A stretch of 36,921 bases of DNA from Acidobacteriota bacterium (GTDB lineage Bacteria > Acidobacteriota > Aminicenantia > Aminicenantales > Saccharicenantaceae), in NCBI GenBank assembly GCA_014894455.1, contig JADBLN010000029.1:1-36921 (forward strand), written 5' to 3'. Both the position numbers and the translations under genes were made by a program. Each line of letters starts with the position of its first letter. Position 1 is the first letter of the stretch. Below the pieces are notes generated by a model. The model was not told the DNA's origin, ran no database searches, and worked only from the letters and a program-made list of their open reading frames with translations. Shown piece after piece: positions 6,572 through 14,450 of the stretch.

Positions 6572-8740
6572 ATGAGAAAACTCTCAATACTCGCCATCGC
6601 GATCATCGTTTCCATCCCCCTCGGCCTCATGGCCCAGGACGAAGGATTCTACCCCTACAGCTATGCCCGCCTGAGCTACGTCAACGGTGCGGTCTTTGTC
6701 CAGAGGACGGCTGATTTGGGCTATGAAAAGGGCGAAGTGAACCTCGCCCTCGTCCAGGGCGACAAGATGGGGACCGAAGCCGGCCAGGCCGAGGTCCACT
6801 TCGGCCGCCGCAACTACCTCCGCCTCGCCGACAACACCAAGGTGGAATTCGCGATCCTTCCCCAGGAAGGGGACGAGCGCATCCAGATCCATATCACCGA
6901 AGGAAGCGCCTACCTCAGGGTGAGCTATCTCGCCGCTGACAAAGGCATCGAGGTCCATACCCCCGACGCATCATTCTACGTTCTCGAAGAAGGGCTCTAC
7001 AGGTTCGACGTAAGACTGGACCGGGAAACCGAGGTCTTCGTCCGCGAGGGCAGCCTGGAGGCGGCCGGCGAGGACGGCTCGGTCATGGTCCGGGAGAAAG
7101 AGACCCTGACGGCCTCCGATGGCCGTCTCTCCGGCGACCCGGAATATTTCTATTCCCGCGACGACAACTTCGACGACTGGAACGGTTCCCGGGACATCCA
7201 GCTCTCCCAGCGGAGCGAACGGCAGAACCTCCCCTCCGACCTCGAAGAATATGAAGAAGAGCTCGACCAGAATGGCCAATGGGTCTACGAGCGGCCCTAC
7301 GGCAACGTCTGGGTGCCCAACGTTTCCTACGCCGACTGGCGGCCCTACCTCTACGGCCGCTGGGTCTGGTATCCCGTCATTGGCTGGAACTGGGTCTCCT
7401 CCGAGTCTTGGGGCTGGTCCGTCTACCACTACGGCCGCTGGCATTGGCGCTTCGGCCTCGGCTGGTACTGGATCCCCCAGAATCATTGGGGGCCGGCCTG
7501 GGTGCATTGGTGGTCGGACAACAGCTACATCGGCTGGTGCCCCCTCAGCTGGTACAACCGGCCCGTCGTCATCGTCGGCAATCACTTCTACGATAGGGAT
7601 TACGGCCGCGATTTCTCCGCCCATAACCGGGCCCTGTCCGTCATCCGCCGCGACCACCTCCAGTCTCCCGACATCGCCCGGCGCCAGGTCGGGTCCGGCG
7701 AACGCGACCGCATCGACAGGGTGGCCCTCAAGGCCGATCAGCCCAGGATCCGGCCGGCCGTGGATAACGCCCGGCCCCAGGCCGTCGAGGCCAAGCGGGC
7801 GCTGGCGGTCCGGTCCGGCAGCCGCAGCGCCGTGAAGTCTTTGCCACCGGCTAATTCCGTATCCTCCTCGCGTCTGCGGCAGGGCGCGGTTTCGCAGGGC
7901 GCCCGGACGAGAGACCGCGGCGCGTCCGTGTCCGACCCGAACCGGAACGCCGTTTCGCGGCCGGCCATCAAGGATCCCGAAACGGGCAGCCGGGTCATCC
8001 GGTCCTACCCGAGCCAGAAGGTCTCCGGGAACCGCAATGAGAACGGCGCTTCCGAGAACCGCCGGGCCGGCGTCGCCGCGCCGGTCCGCCGGAGCGGATC
8101 CGAGGCCAAGAAAAATCCCTCCCGGGTCGCCCCTTCACAAAAGCAGGTTTCGGCCTCTCCCAAGTCCGAATCCAAGCAGGACCAGCAGAAAGCCAAGAAG
8201 AACGAAAACGAATCCAAGGGCGCCGTCATCAAGAAAGGGGAGACTATCAAGAAATACTCGTCGAGCGCACGGTCTGAATCCGGGGCCACGAGCTCGCGGA
8301 GGTCGACGTCGGGGAGCCGGACGTACTCTTCGGACCCGCGGACCTACGCCGGCTCGCCGAGCCGCTCTTCACAGTCCTCCGCCGGCCGGTCTCAGGCTCC
8401 CTCCCTTTCTTCAAGGCCGGCGGCCTCGCGGCCAGCCCCGCGTCTGAGCAGCCCGTCGTACTCGACCCCTCGCTCGTCCTCCGCCCGGACGAGCTCCCCG
8501 TCCTACTCCCGCTCCAGATCTGTCCGCTCCTCCTCGGCATCACCCTCCTATTCTCAGCCCCGGAGCTCCTATTCCTCCCCCTCCCGCTCGAGCGGTTCCT
8601 CTTCCGGACGCTCCTCGAGCGTGGCCAGGTCGGGCGGATCTTCCTCAGGCCGCTCTTCTTCGTCAGGCCGGTCGAGCTCCTCTTCCGGAGGCTCCTCGAG
8701 CTCTTCGTCCAAGTCCGGCGGCGTTAGAAAGAAGGGTTGA
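6572..8740 (+). CDS. Large secreted FecR-like / DUF6600-type protein with Trp-rich core and Ser/Arg-rich tail
   Basis: 722 residues. Seen: signal peptide (about 1-21, ending GLMAQ); an N-terminal FecR-like beta domain (about 25-190; 'ARLSYVNGAVFVQR', 'GDKMGTEAGQAEVHFGRRNYLRLADNTKVEF', 'FYVLEEGLYRFDV'); a remarkable Trp-rich block (about 231-340) with 19 Trp in about 105 residues, in short W-x-W and GRW repeats that fit the DUF6600 family; then a long basic, low-complexity tail (about 390-722) that becomes almost pure Ser/Arg/Gly/Pro after about 560 and ends KSGGVRKKG. No membrane anchor is visible. The start is fixed by GGAAGGAG and by the sigma-54 promoter just upstream. Function unknown; a surface or periplasmic structural protein made under an environmental signal is a reasonable inference. 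Confidence 0.8.
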   Translation: MRKLSILAIAIIVSIPLGLMAQDEGFYPYSYARLSYVNGAVFVQRTADLGYEKGEVNLALVQGDKMGTEAGQAEVHFGRRNYLRLADNTKVEFAILPQEGDERIQIHITEGSAYLRVSYLAADKGIEVHTPDASFYVLEEGLYRFDVRLDRETEVFVREGSLEAAGEDGSVMVREKETLTASDGRLSGDPEYFYSRDDNFDDWNGSRDIQLSQRSERQNLPSDLEEYEEELDQNGQWVYERPYGNVWVPNVSYADWRPYLYGRWVWYPVIGWNWVSSESWGWSVYHYGRWHWRFGLGWYWIPQNHWGPAWVHWWSDNSYIGWCPLSWYNRPVVIVGNHFYDRDYGRDFSAHNRALSVIRRDHLQSPDIARRQVGSGERDRIDRVALKADQPRIRPAVDNARPQAVEAKRALAVRSGSRSAVKSLPPANSVSSSRLRQGAVSQGARTRDRGASVSDPNRNAVSRPAIKDPETGSRVIRSYPSQKVSGNRNENGASENRRAGVAAPVRRSGSEAKKNPSRVAPSQKQVSASPKSESKQDQQKAKKNENESKGAVIKKGETIKKYSSSARSESGATSSRRSTSGSRTYSSDPRTYAGSPSRSSQSSAGRSQAPSLSSRPAASRPAPRLSSPSYSTPRSSSARTSSPSYSRSRSVRSSSASPSYSQPRSSYSSPSRSSGSSSGRSSSVARSGGSSSGRSSSSGRSSSSSGGSSSSSSKSGGVRKKG

Positions 8741-8858
8741 CCGAATCCGGCTTGGCTTTGTTTCGTACGTCCACTCTCTTTTCCCCCCTCTTCCTTTAAA
8801 TTTAATTACGGGGCCGAGGGGATCGTCGGAGGGGCAGCTAAGCATAAAGCTCCATTCA

Positions 8859-8934
8859 GATATTTCCTAAAAGTGCGACTCCGAGCATCTCCGCCGCACT
8901 TTTATCGGTCACTTCGAAGACTCCGTTCCCTGCC
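8859..8934 (-). repeat. 76-bp palindromic repeat, copy B
   Basis: Inverted relative to copy A and 73/76 identical to it, so A and B flank the sigma-54-driven gene as an imperfect inverted pair. The copy is preceded on the plus strand by ATTCA, as is copy C, suggesting the unit may extend 5 bp further. Confidence 0.85.
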
Positions 8935-8958
8935 GATCCCCGAGGCCCCATTTTTTTC

Positions 8959-8987
8959 TTTACTTTTGTAGGCCGCGGTGGTATAAA
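8959..8987 (+). promoter_or_regulatory. Probable sigma-70 promoter for the lipoprotein gene
   Basis: TTTACT (8959-8964), 17-bp spacer, TATAAA (8982-8987). Expected start near 8994, leader about 89 nt. Confidence 0.5.
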
Positions 8988-9082
8988 CTTATCCTCGTTC
9001 GGGAATTGATTTCCCGGCGCGATAAAACCGCCTATCCGGCCCGCGGGGATGGACGATCGTTCGACACATGGAGGTGCTTCCG

Positions 9083-9790
9083 ATGAGTTCAGCGAAAAAA
9101 AACGGCATTTTCCTCTTGAGTCTGGCCGTGCTCGTCGCCCTGGGCGGCGGCGTGGCCTGTCAGAAGAAAGCGGCCGAAGGACAGGTCGCCGAGGTCCAGA
9201 AGGCGGTCAACGAGTTCGACGGAACGGTCCGGGCGGCCTTGGGCCGGTACATGTACCTTTCGACGGCCCAGGGGTTCGACATCGTCCTGCCCGGCTTCGA
9301 CGCGGCAACGCTCGTGGGCAAGACCGTCAAGATCAAGGGCAACCTGCTCGTCGACCATCCCCCGGTTTTCCTGGCCGATAGCGTTGAACTTAAGGACGCG
9401 TCGGGCGCCGGTTCGAACGTCTACACGCGAAGCCAGGAGTTCCAGCCGGAGGATTTCGTCGAATTCAAGTCCCGGGAAGCCGTCCCGGCCCTAACCATCA
9501 CCGGCGTCGCCAAGCCCGAGGAGTGGGAGGGCAAGGCGCAAGGCAAGGTTTACGGGAAGCTCCAGAAGGGCGACGTGACCTATATCGTCCTCTCCGACGA
9601 CAAGGGTAAGGAAACGGCCAAGATCATCGTCGACTCCGTCACCGCATACTCCAACTATTACCTGAACAAACTGAAGCTCTTCGACAAGTTCTGGTTCTAC
9701 GTGAACGTCAAGGACAGCGTCGACAAGAAGATCCGTCCGAAGACCAAGGAGATCTTCCACGCCGACGTCATCGGCGCCGGCCTTTTCTGA
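9083..9790 (+). CDS. Putative lipoprotein of unknown function
   Basis: 235 residues. Seen: lipoprotein signal (KKNGIFLLSLAVLVALGGGVAC, split here only as a description: basic start, hydrophobic run, lipobox Cys after GGGVA), then a Lys/Glu-rich helix (QKKAAEGQVAEVQKAVNEF) and a beta-rich region with a 'LVGKTVKIKGNLLVDHPPVFLADSV' type strand pattern reminiscent of an OB-like or tRNA_anti-like fold, which I cannot confirm. No catalytic motif recognised. Start 9083 is preferred over ATG 9068 because the ribosome site GGAGGT (9070-9075) sits between them at a correct distance from 9083. A strong terminator follows at 9814-9844. Confidence 0.75.
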   Translation: MSSAKKNGIFLLSLAVLVALGGGVACQKKAAEGQVAEVQKAVNEFDGTVRAALGRYMYLSTAQGFDIVLPGFDAATLVGKTVKIKGNLLVDHPPVFLADSVELKDASGAGSNVYTRSQEFQPEDFVEFKSREAVPALTITGVAKPEEWEGKAQGKVYGKLQKGDVTYIVLSDDKGKETAKIIVDSVTAYSNYYLNKLKLFDKFWFYVNVKDSVDKKIRPKTKEIFHADVIGAGLF

Positions 9791-9813
9791 GTTTTCTTAA
9801 AGCGAGAAACCAG

Positions 9814-9844
9814 GGACGGCTCTTCGGGGCCGTCCTTTTTTTTT
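9814..9844 (+). terminator. Intrinsic terminator after the lipoprotein gene
   Basis: GGACGGC (9814-9820), 8-nt loop, GCCGTCC (9829-9835), then nine T (9836-9844). The T-run reaches into the stop codon of the convergent pgi gene; there is no T-tract on the opposite side, so it acts mainly on plus-strand transcripts. Confidence 0.92.
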
Positions 9845-11556
9845 CAGCCCAACAAGGACGTCAGTTCCCTGAGCCCCGCCTCGACCGGGCCTTCGATCTC
9901 GACCCTCAGGACGCGGCGGCCCTTGTCCGCGAGGGCCATCCCGTCTCCCCGCCCTTGAGCCGCGAAAAGGTCGGCGAATGTCGCGGCGGGACGCTCGACA
10001 CCCGGGACGGCGGGGATGGGGACGTCAGGCATGTCCGCCTCGGTCAGCATCAGGAAGAGGCCCATATTTCCGTCCCCCTTGTGAAGCTGTCCGGTCGAAT
10101 GGAGGTAGCGCGGCCCGAACCCGAGCGTGACGGGTAGGCGATGCTTCCGCCGGAGGACGCTCGCCAGCCCGGCCAGAAGCGTCTCGACTCCCTCTCGCGG
10201 CGGGAGAAAAGCCAGCACGGCGATATAATCCCCCTCGCGGGAAGCCCCCAAAAAGCGGGCCAACGTCTCCCCGGCGCTTTTCGAACGGCCCGGCCCGGCT
10301 ATCGTCAGGACTTCGGCGTCAAGGGATTGGCCCGCCGGAGCGGCACCTCCCGCCCGTCCGGAACCGGCCAGGATGTCTTTCGTTTTCTTTTTCGTCGATT
10401 CGACGTCCGGCTGGTCGAAAGGATTGATCTTCAGGCAATGAGCGGCGACGGCCGTGGCGAATTCCCATAGGAAAAAATGCCCGGCCAGAGAATATGGGTC
10501 CTCGAGCGTCAGCCGGACAAGCGGCGCCCCGGCGTCGATGAGCGCGCGGACACCCCCGTCGCGCCCCGGGGCTCCGGCGTCGGGAAGTTCGACGAAAAGG
10601 CGGTCCTTTCCGTAGCTTGCGGGGGATCCCGGAACGTCCTCGATGACGGGCACGATGCCCTTGCCCTCTTTGCCCGTGCTTTCGGCGATGAGTTGCTCGA
10701 GCCAGCCGGCGAGCGGCCTGAGCGGCGGCGGGACGAAGAAGGTCAGCTTGTCGATGCCACTCGCCGCAGCGGTACCCAGGATCGCCCCGAGCCGGGCCCC
10801 CGGGTTTTCGTCCGGCGTTTCGACGCGGCACGCGTCGGCGACGGTCCGGCTCGAGAGAAGCAGGCGCCTCAGGTCGATTCCCTTGAGGGCCGCAGGCAAC
10901 AGGCCGAATGCCGAGAGGGCGGAGAACCGCCCGCCGATATCTGGCCGGCCGGAAAACGTCCCCCGGAAGCGGAGCGATTTGGCCAGGGCCTCGAGCGGGG
11001 TCCCCGGGTCGGTGACGGCGACGAACCGGCCGCCGGCGCGGGCGTCCCCGAGTTCACGGCGGGCCCGGTCGTAGAAAAAGGAGAAGAGGGCGACGAGTTC
11101 CGCGGTCGTCCCCGACTTCGAAGAGACGACGAACAGGGTTCTTCCGGGATCGAGGCGCTCGGCCGCCGCGGCCACGGTTCCCGGCTCGGTCGTGTCCAGG
11201 ACTTCGAGCTCGAGCGCGCCGTCCCCCGTCCCGAAAGCGCGGGCGAAGACCTCCGGGGCGAGGCTCGAGCCGCCCATGCCCAGGACGACGGCCCGGGTCA
11301 ATCCTTCGCCGCGGAGGGAGGCCGCGAAAGCTTCCAGCGCGGGGACCTCGTCTTCGGCCGATCGGGGAGACGAGAGCCAGCCCAGCCGGTTCGAGATTTC
11401 CCTGTCCTCGGTCTTCCAGACCGTCGCGTCCCGGCCCCAGATCCGACGGACGACCCGGTCTTTTTCGAGGCCGCGCAGGCTCCGGTCGAGCTCCGGAGCC
11501 AGGCGCTCCGGGTTGAAAAACCTAAAATGGCGGCTGTCATCGTCCATGGGATCCAT
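9844..11556 (-). CDS. pgi: Glucose-6-phosphate isomerase
   Basis: Interconverts glucose 6-phosphate and fructose 6-phosphate in the cytosol (glycolysis, gluconeogenesis). 570 residues. Seen: GMGGSSLA at 93-100 and SSKSGTT at 145-151 (phosphosugar-binding SIS loops), 'AESTGKEGKGI' with the catalytic Glu region, and 'GPRYLHSTGQLHKG' near the C-terminus. These match the divergent PGI form that is often fused to transaldolase in other bacteria; here no transaldolase part is attached or adjacent. The start is ATG 11556 or ATG 11547; the ribosome site AAGGAAGGG fits either. Convergent with the lipoprotein gene, divergent from the MFS gene. Confidence 0.9.
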   Translation of the reverse strand: MDPMDDDSRHFRFFNPERLAPELDRSLRGLEKDRVVRRIWGRDATVWKTEDREISNRLGWLSSPRSAEDEVPALEAFAASLRGEGLTRAVVLGMGGSSLAPEVFARAFGTGDGALELEVLDTTEPGTVAAAAERLDPGRTLFVVSSKSGTTAELVALFSFFYDRARRELGDARAGGRFVAVTDPGTPLEALAKSLRFRGTFSGRPDIGGRFSALSAFGLLPAALKGIDLRRLLLSSRTVADACRVETPDENPGARLGAILGTAAASGIDKLTFFVPPPLRPLAGWLEQLIAESTGKEGKGIVPVIEDVPGSPASYGKDRLFVELPDAGAPGRDGGVRALIDAGAPLVRLTLEDPYSLAGHFFLWEFATAVAAHCLKINPFDQPDVESTKKKTKDILAGSGRAGGAAPAGQSLDAEVLTIAGPGRSKSAGETLARFLGASREGDYIAVLAFLPPREGVETLLAGLASVLRRKHRLPVTLGFGPRYLHSTGQLHKGDGNMGLFLMLTEADMPDVPIPAVPGVERPAATFADLFAAQGRGDGMALADKGRRVLRVEIEGPVEAGLRELTSLLG

Positions 11557-11682
11557 CCCTTCCTTTAGGGAGGATTATATCAGGACCCCGGGGATCGGAT
11601 AAAGAGGCTTGATTATTTTCCCCGGATTCCGGAAGATAGAGCCTCGAATGACCGGATCACCAGGAGATTGGAGGGTCTTTTC

Positions 11683-13017
11683 ATGACAAACGCCGATACT
11701 GCAGCGCCGGTCGGCTTCTTCCACCCGACCAAGCCGATCTACCGGTTCACGAACCTTTTATTCATTTCCTCTCTGACTTTCGGAAGCTACTTTGCCTACG
11801 ACATCATCGGGGCCATCGCGCCGTCGCTCATCGGCGAGCTCAAGGCGTCCCGCGCGACCGTCGGCACGATGAACACGATGTACAGCATCGCCGCCATCCT
11901 GGTGCTGCTTTTTGCGGGGATGCTCATCGACAGGCTTGGGACTCGGAAGGCGAGCATCATCTTCTCTATCCTCGTCTTCATCGGCGCCTTGGTCGTCTGG
12001 CAGGCCAAGACCATTCCCTTGATGTTCCTCGGCCGGTTCATCTTCGGGGCTGGCGCCGAGCCCCTCGTCGTCGCCCAGAGCGCCATGCTGGCCCGCTGGT
12101 TCAAGAAGAAAGAGCTGGCGCTTTCCTTCGGCGTGGCCCTGACCGTAAGTCGCCTGGGGTCGCTCTTCGCCTTCAATAATGGCGAGCTCATCACGAAGTA
12201 TTTCGGCAGTTTCCGAAACGCCCTGCTGGCCGCAGTCGGCGCCTGCGCCCTGTCCCTCATCGGCAACCTTTGCTACTTCGTCATGGACAAGCGGGGCGAG
12301 AAAGCCCTCAACCTCCGCGAGGAGAGCGCCGGCGACAAGATCGTCTTCAAAGATATCAAGGAGTTCAAGCCGACCTTCTGGTACGTCACCGCGCTCTGCT
12401 TCACGTTCTACGCGGCCATCTTCCCCTTCCAGAGCCTGTCGACGGACTTCTTCGCCACCAAGTGGGGCATCGCCCTGACGGCGCCGGCCTCGGGCAGCTT
12501 CCTGGCCCAGGTCTTCAACAACTTCCGCCACATCTTCAGCACCGCCGGCGGCATCACCAGCATCATCATCTTCGCCTCGATGCTCCTCGCTCCGTTCGCC
12601 GGTCGGCTTGTGGATCGAGTGGGAAAGAGGACGACGTTCATGATCGCCGGTTCTCTCCTCCTCATCCCCTGCCATCTGGCCATGGGTCTGACGAACATCT
12701 ACCCGGTTTACCCGATGATCCTCCTCGGCTTCGCCTTTGTCCTCGTCCCGGCGGCCCTGTGGCCGTCCGTTCCGCTCATTGTCAAGTCGAACCGGGTCGG
12801 GACGGCCTTCGGACTGATGACCGCCATCCAGAATATCGGCCTGGGGCTCTTCCCGCTGCTCAACGGGTTGTTGCGCGATCGAACGGGTTCTTACGTCGCC
12901 AGCCAGACCATGTTCGCCAGCCTGGGCGTCATCGGCCTCGTCTTCGCCCTTCTCCTCAAGCGGGCCGACCGCCGGGAAGGCCAGGGCCTGGAGACCCCTC
13001 AGAAAGCCAAGGCCTGA
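11683..13017 (+). CDS. MFS transporter, MFSD1-like
   Basis: 444 residues with 12 predicted membrane helices. Seen: the MFS loop signature after helix 2 (AGMLIDRLGTRKAS) and its counterpart in the second half (AGRLVDRVGKRTT), and the block 'LARWFKKKELALSFGVALTVSRLGS', which I recognise from the MFSD1 group and its bacterial relatives. Eukaryotic MFSD1 is reported as a lysosomal dipeptide carrier; whether that substrate holds here is inference. ATG 11683 was chosen because GGAGG (11670-11674) lies 8 bases before it; the frame also opens at TTG 11668. Gene stands alone; no partner gene suggests the substrate. Confidence 0.85.
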   Translation: MTNADTAAPVGFFHPTKPIYRFTNLLFISSLTFGSYFAYDIIGAIAPSLIGELKASRATVGTMNTMYSIAAILVLLFAGMLIDRLGTRKASIIFSILVFIGALVVWQAKTIPLMFLGRFIFGAGAEPLVVAQSAMLARWFKKKELALSFGVALTVSRLGSLFAFNNGELITKYFGSFRNALLAAVGACALSLIGNLCYFVMDKRGEKALNLREESAGDKIVFKDIKEFKPTFWYVTALCFTFYAAIFPFQSLSTDFFATKWGIALTAPASGSFLAQVFNNFRHIFSTAGGITSIIIFASMLLAPFAGRLVDRVGKRTTFMIAGSLLLIPCHLAMGLTNIYPVYPMILLGFAFVLVPAALWPSVPLIVKSNRVGTAFGLMTAIQNIGLGLFPLLNGLLRDRTGSYVASQTMFASLGVIGLVFALLLKRADRREGQGLETPQKAKA

Positions 13018-13186
13018 GGTCGGTTCGTCTAAAATCCGAAGAGCGCATGACTATCCGCTCTCGTCCAGTTGTGTTTTTCCGATAGGCGCCTGGAGGCCGT
13101 TCGCCCGGCCGGGCCCGGTACCCATGAGAAATCCCAGAAGGGTTGGCCGTCCTCTCAATGGGGAGCCCAATGGAAATTAATCACGC

Positions 13187-13251
13187 GGTAAAGCCAACTA
13201 AAGTTAACTAAAATTAAATAAATATTGACAAAGTTTAATGTTGGCTTTACC
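13187..13251. promoter_or_regulatory. Inverted-repeat operator of the toxin-antitoxin genes
   Basis: A 12-bp perfect inverted repeat: GGTAAAGCCAAC (13187-13198) and GTTGGCTTTACC (13240-13251), 41 bp apart, with AT-rich DNA and repeated AACTAAA-like units between. The right arm overlaps the -10 box. Autorepression by antitoxin or toxin-antitoxin complex is known for RelBE-type systems; that these arms are the operator is inference. Confidence 0.65.
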
Positions 13252-13253
13252 AT
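13225..13253 (+). promoter_or_regulatory. Promoter of the toxin-antitoxin operon
   Basis: Perfect -35 TTGACA (13225-13230), 17-bp spacer, -10 TACCAT (13248-13253). The ATG of the antitoxin is only 9 nt further on, so the mRNA would be nearly leaderless. Confidence 0.65.
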
Positions 13254-13262
13254 GGGAGCAGG

Positions 13263-13496
13263 ATGAAAGACCAAAAAGCCACCCTGGCCGTTAAGGTAAA
13301 TTATGATGTCGTCGAGCGGGTCAAGCATTTTTGCCGGGAGAGGGGTTTGAAATACGGCTTTTTCGTCGAGAAAGCGGTCCTCGAACTACTCGCCCGGGAG
13401 GAACTTAAGGAAGACCTGGTGGACCTGAAGGACCTCCGCGAGTTGGAGCGTTTGGCCGTTCCCCTCGACGGCTACCTCAAAAAGCGCCGTGTATGA
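13263..13496 (+). CDS. Antitoxin of a RelBE-type system (RHH-like)
   Basis: 77 residues. Seen: an N-terminal beta strand followed by two helices (ATLAVKVNYDVVERVKHF... GLKYGFFVEKAVLELL), which fits a ribbon-helix-helix DNA-binding domain, then an acidic C-terminal region (EELKEDLVDLKDLRELE) expected to wrap the toxin. Its last 8 bases overlap the toxin start, giving the antitoxin-first coupled order typical of type II systems. It is preceded by an AT-rich promoter/operator region strikingly unlike its GC-rich surroundings, a common sign of horizontal acquisition. Confidence 0.8.
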   Translation: MKDQKATLAVKVNYDVVERVKHFCRERGLKYGFFVEKAVLELLAREELKEDLVDLKDLRELERLAVPLDGYLKKRRV

Positions 13497-13740
13497 CCTC
13501 TTCGTTCTTCCCCCGGCGCAAAAGGACCTCGACAAGCTCGAGGCTTCGGCCTTCGAACGTATCCTCAAGAAAATCCGCGCCCTGTCCAAGGACGCTCGTC
13601 CGCCTGGATGTCTGAAGTTAACGGGGGATGACGGCTATCGTATCCGAGCCGGAGATTATCGCGTTCTCTATCGGGTCGACGAGGCTGCGAAGCGGATCTA
13701 CATCTACAGGATCAAGCATCGAAAAGACGTCTATTCTTGA
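13489..13740 (+). CDS. RelE/ParE-superfamily toxin
   Basis: 83 residues. In type II systems RelE-like toxins are usually ribosome-dependent mRNA interferases. Seen: 'FVLPPAQKDLDKLEASAFERILKKIRAL', 'GCLKLTGDDGYRIRAGDYRVLYRVDEAAKRIYIYRIKHRKDVY': the family's helical N-terminus and the beta-sheet with GDYRVLYRVD and C-terminal basic HRKDVY, where catalytic basic residues normally lie. GTG start at 13489 inside the antitoxin's last codons; no better start is in frame. Activity is not provable from sequence, but no defect is visible. Confidence 0.88.
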   Translation: MYDLFVLPPAQKDLDKLEASAFERILKKIRALSKDARPPGCLKLTGDDGYRIRAGDYRVLYRVDEAAKRIYIYRIKHRKDVYS

Positions 13741-13804
13741 CCCCTGCGGATCATGTCCTTAGGAATCCAATAGAGCTTGGTTCCCTTCGAACCTGGCCCG
13801 CCGT

Positions 13805-13833
13805 TTGCCCCGGTGGCGGATTTCTGCTATAAA
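13805..13833 (+). promoter_or_regulatory. Promoter of the HAD hydrolase gene (leaderless geometry)
   Basis: TTGCCC (13805-13810), 17-bp spacer, TATAAA (13828-13833), then 8 nt to the ATG at 13842. Transcription would begin at or next to the start codon, and no Shine-Dalgarno is present. Confidence 0.55.
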
Positions 13834-13841
13834 GTCCCTCC

Positions 13842-14450
13842 ATGATCCGCACCGTTATTTCCGACCTGGGCCGCGTCGTTCTCTGGTTCGACAACGCCAT
13901 CTTCTTGCGCAAACTGGCCGATGGGGCGGGAAAACCGTTCGAGGACGTCAAGGCGGCCGTCCACGGCGACCTCGAGCTCCTCCGCCGCTTCGACGCCGGG
14001 GCCGTGACCCCGTGCGCGTTTTTCGAAAGAGTCACGGGGCTGGTCGGCGCGGACATCTCCTACGAAGCCTTCTTCGAGATGTACAACGACATCTTCTCGC
14101 TGAACGCGCCTGCGGTCGACTTACTCGCCAGTGTCAAGGCGGCCGGCTGCAAGACTCTGCTCCTTTCGAACACCGACCCGGAGCGCTTCGCTTTCGTCCG
14201 GCGCCGCTTCCCCGAGGTCCTGTTCTTCGACCACTACGTCCTGTCCTACGAGCTCAAGCTGCTCAAGCCCGACCCGGCTATCTACCTCGCGGCAGCCCGT
14301 TTGGCGGACACTTCGCCGCGGGAGTGCGTCTTCATCGACGACATGGAGGAGAATGTCAAGGGCGCCGTCGATGCGGGGCTCGTCGGCATTCACTATATGC
14401 CGACGACCGACCTCGCCGCGGAGCTCAAGAAACTCGGCCTGCGCTTTTAG
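13842..14450 (+). CDS. HAD-superfamily hydrolase (YihX-like, HAD-IA)
   Basis: 202 residues. HAD phosphatases use an N-terminal Asp nucleophile. Seen: motif I VISDLGRVVL (Asp 8; the D-L-G form, rather than DxD, is usual in the YihX/epoxide-hydrolase-like branch), motif II LLLSNTD (about 107-113), motif III Lys in ELKLLKPDPAIY, and motif IV VFIDDMEENVKGA. The family branch includes sugar-phosphate phosphatases, but the substrate cannot be fixed. It is a single gene with a probable leaderless promoter, convergent with yjbQ. Confidence 0.85.
   Translation: MIRTVISDLGRVVLWFDNAIFLRKLADGAGKPFEDVKAAVHGDLELLRRFDAGAVTPCAFFERVTGLVGADISYEAFFEMYNDIFSLNAPAVDLLASVKAAGCKTLLLSNTDPERFAFVRRRFPEVLFFDHYVLSYELKLLKPDPAIYLAAARLADTSPRECVFIDDMEENVKGAVDAGLVGIHYMPTTDLAAELKKLGLRF

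Larger units (their letters stand above)
8741..9082. other. Intergenic region 8741-9082
   Basis: No gene seen. It contains an AT-rich stretch after the Ser-rich protein gene, repeat copy B (8859-8934), a T-run at about 8951-8957 and a probable promoter (8959-8987) for the following lipoprotein gene. Confidence 0.7.

Noticed and set aside
13741-13804. A tRNA or small RNA gene in the short gaps
   Set aside because: I looked through the intergenic stretches for tRNA cloverleaf features such as GTTCRA loops and found none I could support.
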